A stretch of 64,000 nt of DNA from Rosettibacter sp964572725. GTDB lineage: Bacteria > Bacteroidota > Ignavibacteria > Ignavibacteriales > Melioribacteraceae. The notes below the pieces were generated by a model. It ran no database searches. It had not been told where the DNA came from and saw only the letters and a list, made by a program, of their open reading frames with translations. Numbering within the stretch: position 1 is the stretch's first letter; each line of letters starts with the position of its first letter. The position numbers were made by a program, and so were the translations under genes. The DNA is taken from the NCBI GenBank assembly GCA_964572725.1, contig CAZNFW010000011.1, forward strand, positions 4,218-68,217, written 5' to 3'. Below, piece after piece: positions 56,940 to 64,000 of this stretch.

Positions 56940-58802
56940 ATGGGATTATCCGATAAATATCGAAAAAGATTATTAATTTTTATTTTTATTCCCATCTTAA
57001 TAGTCATTCCTTTTTTAACAGATGATACTCTTCTAAAAATTATTTCTGGAGTTATACTTTTAATTTATGTTGGCTTTATAATTTTTTTAAGAGATACAAA
57101 ATCAGAAACTACTGAATATGAAAAATCAGATGAGAGTTCATCGAAAATAAATGAGACAAGACCTGCTTACGAACCTGACGAAGGTGAAGAATTTAAAATC
57201 ATTTCACCAGTAAAAAACATTGAAGTAATTACTGCAGAAAATTTTACACCTTCATTATCAAGAAGCAGCAAGGATTTTTTCAAGCCTCCTGATTTTAAAG
57301 AAAACTTTGATAAAATTGTTCGCGAAGAATTACCAAAAGATGTAAGTCAGGATGAACAATTTGGTTTTGTATTGGAAAAAATATTAAGTGTGGTTAAAGA
57401 TGCATTCATGGCACATACAGCTGCATTTTTCTGGTACAACAAAAACAGAAAAAGACTTACTCTTGAAAGATATATCTCAAGCTCATCCCAGATAACCAAA
57501 CAAAAATTTGATTTAGAAGATGATATACTTGGAAAAATCGTTCAAAAAGAAGAACCAGAAATTTTAACTGACATTTCTCCAAATGCAGAAGCTGATGTTA
57601 TTCGCTATTACAGTGCCCCACAAGGAATAAAGAGTTTCGTGGGAGTACCTTTGTTCTATGGAAAAAATTTAACCGGCATTTTAGTTCTTGATTCAAAAGT
57701 TAATGATGCATTTGGAATAGAACAAATTTATTCACTCGGAAAAATTGTTAGAATTATATCTGTAATAATCAGTCTATTTGAAGAAAAATTTTCTGAAACA
57801 CAGGCAGAACAAAGACTCAAAGCATTAATTGGGATTCTTGGCACTGATAAAAAATTTGATAACGAAGCCGACATTTATTCTGCACTCGACAATTCAATGA
57901 AAGACTTACTTGATTGGGATGTTTTCACATTCGTTGCTTACAATCCTATAGAACAAAAATTCAAAACAGCAAGAATCATAAACAAAACTTCACTCAAATA
58001 TGCTGGAGAAAATCTTGAAGTTGAATTAAGCGGAACTCTTGTAGGAAAAGCCATATTAAGTTTTACTCCCGTAAAAATTGATGATACTTCGAGTATTGAC
58101 ATCCCAAGATTTTCGAAAAATGAAGATGTTAGTTTTGATGGTTCATTTCTTGCAATTCCGCTTGTTTATGACGACCAAAATTATGGCGTTCTTTGTTTTG
58201 AGAGTCTTAAAAAAAATATTTACACAAATAATGAAGTAACATTTATAAAAAATGCCACAAAGTTTTTTGCATTTATTCTTCATTCATATTCTACAATAAA
58301 TATTTTAAAAAATCTTTTAACATACGACATTGAAACAAAGGCTCTGAATTACGATGCATTTATTGAAAGATTAACAATAGACCTTGTAAGAAGCAAAGAA
58401 TTAAATTTGCCTGGAGCTTTAGCTTTAATAAAAATTGATGAATTTCTCGAACAAGAATCATTGTTTGACGGCAATCCTTTCCCTAAAGTCTTAAAAGCAA
58501 TATCACAAATGATAAAAGATGAAATGACACCAATGAATTTGTGGGGCAGATTGGATGAAAGAATTTTCGCTGTTTACTTTTTCAATACAACACCGAAAGA
58601 TGTATTCTTATGGGCAGAAAAATTAAGGATTAAAATTGCACGAAAACCCATTGCAGTTGTTTCCCGTCAAACTACTTTTACAGTTTCAATTGGGGTTGCT
58701 GCTACTACAAATAAAACAGATGTTAAAGAAATTCTTTATAATGCAGATCTTGCTCTTAAAAAAGCTCTCGAAAAGGGAGGCAATACAGTCAAAAGCATTT
58801 AA
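56940..58802 (+). CDS. Membrane-anchored tandem GAF protein with degenerate GGDEF domain
   Basis: A 620-residue signalling protein: two transmembrane helices at about 10-50, a charged linker to about 130, two GAF-type sensor domains (roughly 140-285 and 295-450), and a GGDEF-fold C-terminus (about 465-620). The GGDEF loop reads GRLDERIFAVY, so neither GG nor DE at the usual positions is kept and cyclic-di-GMP synthesis is unlikely; the tail VSIGVAATTNKTDVKEILYNADLALKKA is still GGDEF-like. It may bind nucleotide as a sensor or act by protein contacts. It stands between engB and deoB on the same strand. Confidence 0.82.
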   Translation: MGLSDKYRKRLLIFIFIPILIVIPFLTDDTLLKIISGVILLIYVGFIIFLRDTKSETTEYEKSDESSSKINETRPAYEPDEGEEFKIISPVKNIEVITAENFTPSLSRSSKDFFKPPDFKENFDKIVREELPKDVSQDEQFGFVLEKILSVVKDAFMAHTAAFFWYNKNRKRLTLERYISSSSQITKQKFDLEDDILGKIVQKEEPEILTDISPNAEADVIRYYSAPQGIKSFVGVPLFYGKNLTGILVLDSKVNDAFGIEQIYSLGKIVRIISVIISLFEEKFSETQAEQRLKALIGILGTDKKFDNEADIYSALDNSMKDLLDWDVFTFVAYNPIEQKFKTARIINKTSLKYAGENLEVELSGTLVGKAILSFTPVKIDDTSSIDIPRFSKNEDVSFDGSFLAIPLVYDDQNYGVLCFESLKKNIYTNNEVTFIKNATKFFAFILHSYSTINILKNLLTYDIETKALNYDAFIERLTIDLVRSKELNLPGALALIKIDEFLEQESLFDGNPFPKVLKAISQMIKDEMTPMNLWGRLDERIFAVYFFNTTPKDVFLWAEKLRIKIARKPIAVVSRQTTFTVSIGVAATTNKTDVKEILYNADLALKKALEKGGNTVKSI

Positions 58803-58811
58803 TGAGATTGT

Positions 58812-59975
58812 GTGAATAACTTTATAGTAATCATACTTGATGGATTGGGCATAGGCGAATTGCCTGATGCTTATAAATATAACGACAAAGGAAGCAATAC
58901 TTTATCGAATATGGCAGAATTTGTTGGAGGGATTAATCTGCCAAATCTCGAAAAACTTGGTCTTGGAAATATTGAACCTATCAAAGGCATTTTACCTCAA
59001 GATAATCCATTAGCATCATTTGGGAAAATGATTGAAGTGTCTGCTGGTAAAGATTCTACTACAGGACATTGGGAAATAGGAGGCTTAAAAATTGAAAAAC
59101 CTTTCCCTCTTTTCCCAAATGGATTTCCAAAAGATTTAATTGACAAATTTATAAAAGAAACAAATATTGAAGGAGTTCTTGGGAATATTCCAGCCTCGGG
59201 TACAGAAATTATAATGCGGCTTGGAGATGAGCATGTTAGAACAAAATTTCCAATCGTTTATACTTCTGCCGATTCAGTCTTTCAAATTGCCGCACATGAA
59301 GATATTATTCCTGTTAACAGATTGTATGAAATTTGTGAAATTGCAAGAACAAAAGTACTGACAGGCCCAAACGCTGTAGCAAGAGTAATTGCGAGACCAT
59401 TTGTAGGAACATCAAATAATTATCAAAGAACAACTAGCAGAAAAGATTTTTCATTAGACCCATTTGACAATACAATCTTAGATTTTCTTTATAATGAAAA
59501 AATACAAACAATTGCAATTGGTAAAATTAATGACCTATTTAATTATCGTGGAATAAAAGTACAGATTAAAACCAAATCAAATTCTGAAGGAATTGAAAAA
59601 ATTATTCTTACAACAAAAGAAGTATCACACTCATTAATATTTGCTAATCTTGTAGATTTTGATGTTTACTATGGTCACAGAAATGACCCCTACGGCTTTG
59701 CTAATGCACTCAAAGAATTTGATTATTTTATACCAAATATATTAGAAAATTTAGATGAAACAGATGCATTAATAATAACTGCAGACCATGGCAACGATCC
59801 AACTACTCCAAGTACAGACCACAGCCGCGAGTATGTTCCATTATTATTTTATAGAAAGAATAAGAAAGGCAAAAACCTTGGTATAAGAAAAACATTCTCG
59901 GATGTTGCTCAAACAGTTGCACATTTTTTTAAAGTTAATAATTGTCTTCATGGAAGGAGCTTTTTAAATGAATGA
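58812..59975 (+). CDS. deoB: Phosphopentomutase
   Basis: A 387-residue alkaline-phosphatase-superfamily mutase that interconverts ribose-1-phosphate and ribose-5-phosphate (and the deoxy forms) in nucleoside salvage. Metal and catalytic motifs are present: ILDGLGIGELPDA, GKDSTTGHWE with the catalytic threonine, and TADHGNDPTTPSTDHSREY. The start is GTG 58812, ten bases after the preceding stop; the protein then starts MNNFIVIILDG. It overlaps the next small gene by eight bases and fits with the adenosine deaminase found elsewhere in the window. Confidence 0.94.
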   Translation: MNNFIVIILDGLGIGELPDAYKYNDKGSNTLSNMAEFVGGINLPNLEKLGLGNIEPIKGILPQDNPLASFGKMIEVSAGKDSTTGHWEIGGLKIEKPFPLFPNGFPKDLIDKFIKETNIEGVLGNIPASGTEIIMRLGDEHVRTKFPIVYTSADSVFQIAAHEDIIPVNRLYEICEIARTKVLTGPNAVARVIARPFVGTSNNYQRTTSRKDFSLDPFDNTILDFLYNEKIQTIAIGKINDLFNYRGIKVQIKTKSNSEGIEKIILTTKEVSHSLIFANLVDFDVYYGHRNDPYGFANALKEFDYFIPNILENLDETDALIITADHGNDPTTPSTDHSREYVPLLFYRKNKKGKNLGIRKTFSDVAQTVAHFFKVNNCLHGRSFLNE

Positions 59976-60261
59976 AGAAAATTTATCAAAGTTATTTTCA
60001 TTCGAAACGAATATTAAAAATGACGGCTCTGTTGAATTACCAATAGAAGAATTTAAAAAACTATTTAATCAAGGATTTAGAGAAATCAAAATAGATATCT
60101 ACGGTACAGTTTCACAGGCATTACATAATTCCAAATTAGATATAAATTTATTCAATCAGGTAAAATTAAAACAGCAGCTGCCCGACACAGTAGTATTGAA
60201 CTTTCTTAAATCAAAAGGAAGTTTAACTAATTCAGATATTAAAAAAAGAATTTATAAATGA
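59968..60261 (+). CDS. Small VapB/AbrB-like protein upstream of a PIN gene
   Basis: A 97-residue protein starting MNEENLSKLFSFETNIKND. The segment GSVELPIEEFKKLFNQ followed by FREIKIDIYGT looks like an AbrB/SpoVT or similar antitoxin N-terminus, and the rest is helical. It overlaps deoB by eight bases and the PIN gene by four bases. The classification as an antitoxin rests on this pattern and on the neighbour; it may be a conserved small protein without toxin-antitoxin function. Confidence 0.6.
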   Translation: MNEENLSKLFSFETNIKNDGSVELPIEEFKKLFNQGFREIKIDIYGTVSQALHNSKLDINLFNQVKLKQQLPDTVVLNFLKSKGSLTNSDIKKRIYK

Positions 60262-60656
60262 AAAATGAAAAACATTTCTTAATTGAAACTGATATATTAG
60301 TGGAACATTTACAGCACAGTGACAAGAATACATTATCTGACTTAGAAATTGCAATGATGAATGGAATTTGCTTTACAACAGTAATTAATTCAGCTGAATT
60401 GTATTTTGCAGCTATAAATAAAGAGGAAAAAGAAGCAGTTGATAATCTCTTAAAAGCCTTAAAGATTCTTGGTTTAAATTCGAGATACAGTTTGAACATT
60501 TCAGAATTTTTTAATAAAGTTGCAACCGTTCGTGATGCTTTATTTTGTACAATCGCAAAAAATAATGATATGATAATTCTTACTAATGACATTGAGAAAT
60601 ACAAAAAAATTAATCTAAAAATTCTTCAACCAAAAAATTTAAGAGGGAGCAATTGA
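60258..60656 (+). CDS. PIN-domain (VapC-like) ribonuclease
   Basis: A 132-residue PIN domain. The acidic residues are in the expected order: D in IETDILVEHL, E in NSAELYFAA, D in VRDALFCTIA, and D in LTNDIEKY. The PIN fold is a metal-dependent ribonuclease, typically the toxin of VapBC systems. It is translationally coupled with the upstream small protein (4-base overlap) and with the downstream EutN gene (4-base overlap of TGA with TTG). Location inside an operon of housekeeping genes is unusual for a mobile toxin. Confidence 0.8.
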   Translation: MKNEKHFLIETDILVEHLQHSDKNTLSDLEIAMMNGICFTTVINSAELYFAAINKEEKEAVDNLLKALKILGLNSRYSLNISEFFNKVATVRDALFCTIAKNNDMIILTNDIEKYKKINLKILQPKNLRGSN

Positions 60657-60928
60657 TACTTGGTAAAGTGATTGGTACTGTCTGGTCAACAAAAAAAGAT
60701 GAAAACCTTGTTGGGGCAAAATTTTTAATTGTTCGACAATTAAATCTTGATTATACACCAAAAGAATCTACTGTAATAGCTGTTGATTCAGTGGGGGCAG
60801 GAGTTGGAGAAGTTGTACTTGTTGCTCAGGGCAGTTCGGCACGTCAAACAACTTTTACAAAAAATAAACCTGTTGATGCCGTAATAATGGCAATTGTAGA
60901 CAAATTAGATATTGCTATTAAAGAGTAA
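60653..60928 (+). CDS. EutN/CcmL-type microcompartment vertex protein, copy 1
   Basis: A 91-residue BMC-P (pentamer) protein, the kind that caps the vertices of bacterial microcompartments. The family pattern is clear: LGKVIGTVWSTKKDENLVGA, VIAVDSVGAGVGEVVLVAQGS, then PVDAVIMAIVDKLDI. The start is TTG 60653 with an AGAGGGAG site just upstream and overlaps the PIN stop. It pairs with the next gene; no BMC-H or BMC-T hexamer protein lies in the window. Confidence 0.9.
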   Translation: MILGKVIGTVWSTKKDENLVGAKFLIVRQLNLDYTPKESTVIAVDSVGAGVGEVVLVAQGSSARQTTFTKNKPVDAVIMAIVDKLDIAIKE

Positions 60929-60933
60929 TTAAA

Positions 60934-61206
60934 ATGTATCTCGGAAAGATTATCGGAACTATTTGGGCAACACGCAAATATGAATCAATAACAGGCTACA
61001 AAATGCAATTGGTTCAGCCACTTAATGGCGAATTAGGAAAAGTTTCTTCTCCAATTATTGCTTTAGATACAATTGGTGCAGGACCGGGAGAAATAATTTA
61101 CTATGTTACTGCAAGCGAAGCAGTAATTCCTCTTGATGTAGATATGGCTCCTGTCGATGCATCAATTGTTGGAATTGTAGATTCAATTTATGTAGAAAAA
61201 AAATAG
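60934..61206 (+). CDS. EutN/CcmL-type microcompartment vertex protein, copy 2
   Basis: A 90-residue BMC-P protein, clearly paralogous to the previous one (LGKIIGTIWATRKYESITGY, IIALDTIGAGPGEIIYYVTAS, PVDASIVGIVDSIYV) but already well diverged. Five bases separate the genes. Two pentamer types side by side are also seen in known compartment loci. It ends 10 bases before the sigma-factor gene, so its expression is probably linked to it. Confidence 0.9.
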   Translation: MYLGKIIGTIWATRKYESITGYKMQLVQPLNGELGKVSSPIIALDTIGAGPGEIIYYVTASEAVIPLDVDMAPVDASIVGIVDSIYVEKK

Positions 61207-61216
61207 GAGATTTGCC

Positions 61217-62071
61217 GTGAAGATTACAAAACAATTTACCAATCGTGAAAGTCTATCATTAGACAAATATCTTCAAGAAATTGGCAAAGTAGACCTCTTA
61301 ACTCCAGATGATGAAATTGAACTCGCAATAAGAATCAAACAGGGCGATGAAAAAGCTCTGGAAAAACTTGTAAAAGCCAATCTGCGTTTTGTAGTATCGG
61401 TAGCAAAACAATATCAAAATCAAGGACTGTCACTTGGTGATTTAATAAATGAGGGAAATCTCGGTTTAATCAAAGCTGCTAAGAGATTTGATGAAACTCG
61501 CGGCTTTAAATTTATTTCATATGCTGTATGGTGGATTCGTCAATCAATTCTTCAAGCTCTTGCAGAACAATCAAGAATTGTTCGCCTTCCATTAAATAGA
61601 GTTGGTGCATTAAACAAAATTGGGAAAGCTTACAGCAACCTTGAACAGGAATTCGAACGAGAACCAAGTGCTCAGGAATTAGCTCAAGAACTTGATATGG
61701 ATGTAAGTGAAATTAATGATGCTCTCAGAGTATCGGGCAGACATGTATCTATGGACGCACCATTTGCACAGGGAGAAGATAATCGTCTTCTTGATGTTCT
61801 TTCTAACGAAGAAGTTCCTTCGCCTGATTATCGATTAATGAATGAATCTCTCAAAAAAGAAATTGAAAGAGCTCTTTCTACTTTGACTGACAGAGAAGCA
61901 GAAGTAATAAAACTTTATTTTGGATTAAATGGAGAACATTCTCTTACACTTGAAGAGATTGGAGAGAAATTTAATCTTACAAGAGAAAGAGTTCGTCAAA
62001 TAAAAGAAAAAGCAATTAGAAGATTACGTCATACATCAAGAAGCAAGAATTTAAGAGCATATCTGGGATAA
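61217..62071 (+). CDS. rpoD: Primary sigma factor, RpoD/SigA (Bacteroidetes-type)
   Basis: A 284-residue sigma-70 factor with regions 1.2 to 4.2 and no long region 1.1 or non-conserved insert: LDKYLQEIGKVDLLTPDDEIELA (1.2), GLSLGDLINEGNLGLIKAAKRF (2.2), FKFISYAVWWIRQSI (2.3-2.4), region 3, and DREAEVIKLYFGLNGEHSLT followed by TRERVRQIKEKAI (4.2). This short form is the housekeeping sigma of Bacteroidota and Chlorobi. The start is GTG, 6 bases after AGGAGA. It would read promoters such as the TTTG-N19-TAnnTTTG type. Confidence 0.93.
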   Translation: MKITKQFTNRESLSLDKYLQEIGKVDLLTPDDEIELAIRIKQGDEKALEKLVKANLRFVVSVAKQYQNQGLSLGDLINEGNLGLIKAAKRFDETRGFKFISYAVWWIRQSILQALAEQSRIVRLPLNRVGALNKIGKAYSNLEQEFEREPSAQELAQELDMDVSEINDALRVSGRHVSMDAPFAQGEDNRLLDVLSNEEVPSPDYRLMNESLKKEIERALSTLTDREAEVIKLYFGLNGEHSLTLEEIGEKFNLTRERVRQIKEKAIRRLRHTSRSKNLRAYLG

Positions 62072-62081
62072 TATTGCTGCC

Positions 62082-62789
62082 ATGTTCATTAGATTAATAA
62101 AATCATTTTTAATTGGGCTATTATTTTTAATTTTATTTGAAGGTTGCACACCAACTACAAGCACGCAAAGATTTAATCAAGCAAAAAGTAACAAAGAGCA
62201 ACAAAAAAAATCTGTTAGATTCACATCTAAAGATACATTAAAAAAACAAATTGAAAAGCATCCCAAAACAAATGAACAAAATAATCAGCTTTATTCTGAT
62301 TCAACTCAAGACGAATTTGATGAACTTCCTGTAGAAGAAAATCCGATCGACAAAGAGAAATTTGTGGCTAACTATAAGAATTATATAAATCCTGATGTTC
62401 CTCTAACCTTTAGAGAAAAAATTTTGCTCGAAGTAATAAAATATCTAGACGCTCCATATAAGTACGGGGGGAACTCCAATGATGGAATTGACTGCTCAGG
62501 ATTTACAAGACAAATATTTCTTAATACATTTTCGATTGAATTGCCCCGCTCTGCCAAAGAACAATTTGAAATAGGTGAAAAAGTAGATAGAGAAGATTTA
62601 GAGTTTGGAGATTTAGTTTTTTTCAATACAAGCAGGAGGTCAAAACCAGGTCATGTTGGAATTTATTTAGGCGATAATCAATTCATTCATTCAAGTCGCA
62701 GGCTCGGTGTTACAATTTCTTCCTTAAATGAAAAATATTATTCAAAACGATTTTATGGGGCAAGAAGAATAGAAATACCATCCGAATAA
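62082..62789 (+). CDS. NlpC/P60 family (C40) cell-wall peptidase lipoprotein
   Basis: A 235-residue lipoprotein with the lipobox LFEGC (Cys22). After a low-complexity linker (25-105) comes an NlpC/P60 domain with the catalytic Cys138 (IDCSGFTRQ), His191 (PGHVGIYLG) and a third polar residue His203 (FIHSS). It cleaves peptide bonds in peptidoglycan stem peptides. It starts 10 bases after the rpoD stop and closes the run of plus-strand genes. Confidence 0.92.
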   Translation: MFIRLIKSFLIGLLFLILFEGCTPTTSTQRFNQAKSNKEQQKKSVRFTSKDTLKKQIEKHPKTNEQNNQLYSDSTQDEFDELPVEENPIDKEKFVANYKNYINPDVPLTFREKILLEVIKYLDAPYKYGGNSNDGIDCSGFTRQIFLNTFSIELPRSAKEQFEIGEKVDREDLEFGDLVFFNTSRRSKPGHVGIYLGDNQFIHSSRRLGVTISSLNEKYYSKRFYGARRIEIPSE

Positions 62790-62962
62790 TTTTTTCCAAA
62801 TAATATTTTTATGCTATAAATATATTTTGGAATGACAAAAATTACTCGTTATGTCAATAATCAAAAAATTAAGAACTTTCTTACTTATTGCAATTCATAA
62901 TGCATTAATCTAATTTGAAATATAAATAATAACACTATTACTAAAATTAATGAGGTTTTAAT

Positions 62963-64000
62963 ATGGAATACAGAATTGAAACAGATAGCATGGGAGAAGT
63001 AAAAGTTCCCGCAGATAAGTATTACGGAGCCCAGACTGCACGTTCACTTATGAATTTTAAGATTGGAGGTGAACGTTTTCCATTTGAATTAATAAGAGCA
63101 CTTGCAATTGTGAAAAAGGCAGCAGCAATTACAAACAATGAGCTTGGATTATTACCAGATGAAAAACGAGAATTAATTGTTAAGGCAGCCGAAGAAGTAA
63201 TTGAAGGAAAACTCAATGAGCATTTCCCGCTTGTTGTCTGGCAAACAGGCAGCGGAACTCAAACAAACATGAATGTAAACGAAGTTATTTCAAATCGTGC
63301 TATTGAAATGGCAGGCGGGGTACTGGGCAGTAAAAAACCAATTCATCCGAATGATGATGTAAACAAAGCTCAATCAACCAATGATGCATTTCCAACGGCA
63401 ATTCATATTGCAGCTGCTGAAGAAATTCACTGCAGATTAATTCCAATGGTTACTAAACTTCGAGATGCTCTCGAAGCCAAATCAAAAGAATTCAAAGACA
63501 TTATTAAAATTGGAAGAACTCATTTGATGGATGCAACACCATTAACATTAGGTCAGGAATTTTCTGGTTATGCTCAGCAATTAACAAATGGGCTTGCAAG
63601 AATTAATGATGCATTAAAAAGACTTTATGAAATCCCACTTGGCGGAACAGCAGTTGGAACTGGATTAAATACACACCCTGATTATGCAGTTAAAGTAGCA
63701 GAAAAAATTTCTGAAATTACAGGCAAACCATTTAAAACGGCCCCAAACAAATTTGAAGCAATGGCAGGCAAAGATGCTTTAGTTGAAATGAGCGGAGTAT
63801 TAAAAACTTTAGCAGCTTCTCTTATGAAAATTGCTAATGATATACGATGGCTTGGTTCAGGACCAAGGTGCGGAATAGGAGAAATATCTTTGCCTGAAAA
63901 TGAGCCCGGCAGCTCAATTATGCCCGGGAAAGTAAATCCAACCCAATCAGAAGCTATGACGATGGTTTGTGCTCAGGTATTTGGCAACGATGTTACAATA
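62963..64000 (+). CDS. fumC: Fumarate hydratase class II, partial (C-terminus off the window)
   Basis: An ATG at 62963, with GAGG 7 bases upstream, opens a frame of 346 codons that runs to the right edge without a stop. The fumarase/aspartase superfamily motifs are all present: QTGSGTQTNMNVNEV, the STNDAFPTA segment, GRTHLMDATPLTLGQEF and the signature GSSIMPGKVNPTQSE. TGSGTQTNMN together with the motif spacing identifies class II fumarase, the tricarboxylic-acid-cycle enzyme converting fumarate to malate. About 110-120 residues are missing. Confidence 0.95.
   Translation, partial: MEYRIETDSMGEVKVPADKYYGAQTARSLMNFKIGGERFPFELIRALAIVKKAAAITNNELGLLPDEKRELIVKAAEEVIEGKLNEHFPLVVWQTGSGTQTNMNVNEVISNRAIEMAGGVLGSKKPIHPNDDVNKAQSTNDAFPTAIHIAAAEEIHCRLIPMVTKLRDALEAKSKEFKDIIKIGRTHLMDATPLTLGQEFSGYAQQLTNGLARINDALKRLYEIPLGGTAVGTGLNTHPDYAVKVAEKISEITGKPFKTAPNKFEAMAGKDALVEMSGVLKTLAASLMKIANDIRWLGSGPRCGIGEISLPENEPGSSIMPGKVNPTQSEAMTMVCAQVFGNDVTI

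Overview
This window is a low-GC chromosomal contig that looks like a member of the Ignavibacteriota (Ignavibacterium/Melioribacter-like), or a close relative in the Bacteroidota-Chlorobi lineage. The clues are several secreted proteins ending in the 'NYPNPFNP...SSGVY(F/M)Y' type IX secretion (Por) sorting domain, a compact Bacteroidetes-type primary sigma factor, BshB1 (bacillithiol synthesis), a PG0541-family protein behind an RND pump, a short RNA polymerase omega, and dense gene packing with frequent TTG/GTG starts. It is a draft assembly: 14 Ns lie at 47372-47385, and one transporter gene carries a frameshift.

Layout. 1-2.2 kb: the end of a Bat-type operon on the minus strand (moxR, DUF58, start of a secreted protein). 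2.3-7.8 kb: rlmI, a short recQ, a secreted GH51 arabinofuranosidase and a J-domain protein. 7.9-14.4 kb: a plus-strand efflux operon (TetR, TolC, membrane fusion protein, RND pump, PG0541-family protein) closed by a strong hairpin terminator. 14.4-18.3 kb: CDGSH protein, DUF302 protein, a frameshifted DASS transporter, a beta-hydroxyacid dehydrogenase and bshB1. 18.4-26.8 kb: gatB, an RmlD-like reductase, nfo, a DUF1460 protein, dnaB, a type-4 uracil-DNA glycosylase and the yicC-gmk-rpoZ cluster. 26.9-32.1 kb: an Omp85 protein, an unusual L,D-transpeptidase and maeB. 32.3-36.3 kb: adenosine deaminase, a small unknown protein, urocanate hydratase and a phosphoglycerate-dehydrogenase-like enzyme. 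36.3-36.9 kb: a gene-free stretch with degenerate repeats.

36.9-56.0 kb is a minus-strand polysaccharide (probably xylan) utilisation region: polysaccharide deacetylase, GH30 glucuronoxylanase-like enzyme, GH2, GH10 xylanase, a very large surface protein with four tandem modules of unknown function, a beta-helix surface protein, a TonB-dependent receptor and a cytoplasmic GH3. Together with the GH51 at 5-6.6 kb they form a plausible path: surface enzymes and binders attached through type IX sorting cut and hold the polymer, the TonB receptor imports oligomers, and GH3 finishes them inside the cell. No SusD-like protein is visible.

56.3-64 kb is plus-strand housekeeping: engB, a GAF/degenerate-GGDEF membrane protein, deoB, a VapBC-like pair, two microcompartment vertex (EutN/CcmL) proteins, the primary sigma factor, an NlpC/P60 lipoprotein and the start of fumC. 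The most unusual part is the tightly coupled run deoB - small protein - PIN protein - EutN - EutN - rpoD, which has microcompartment pentamers but no hexamer shell gene in view. No tRNA, rRNA, CRISPR array or insertion sequence was recognised.
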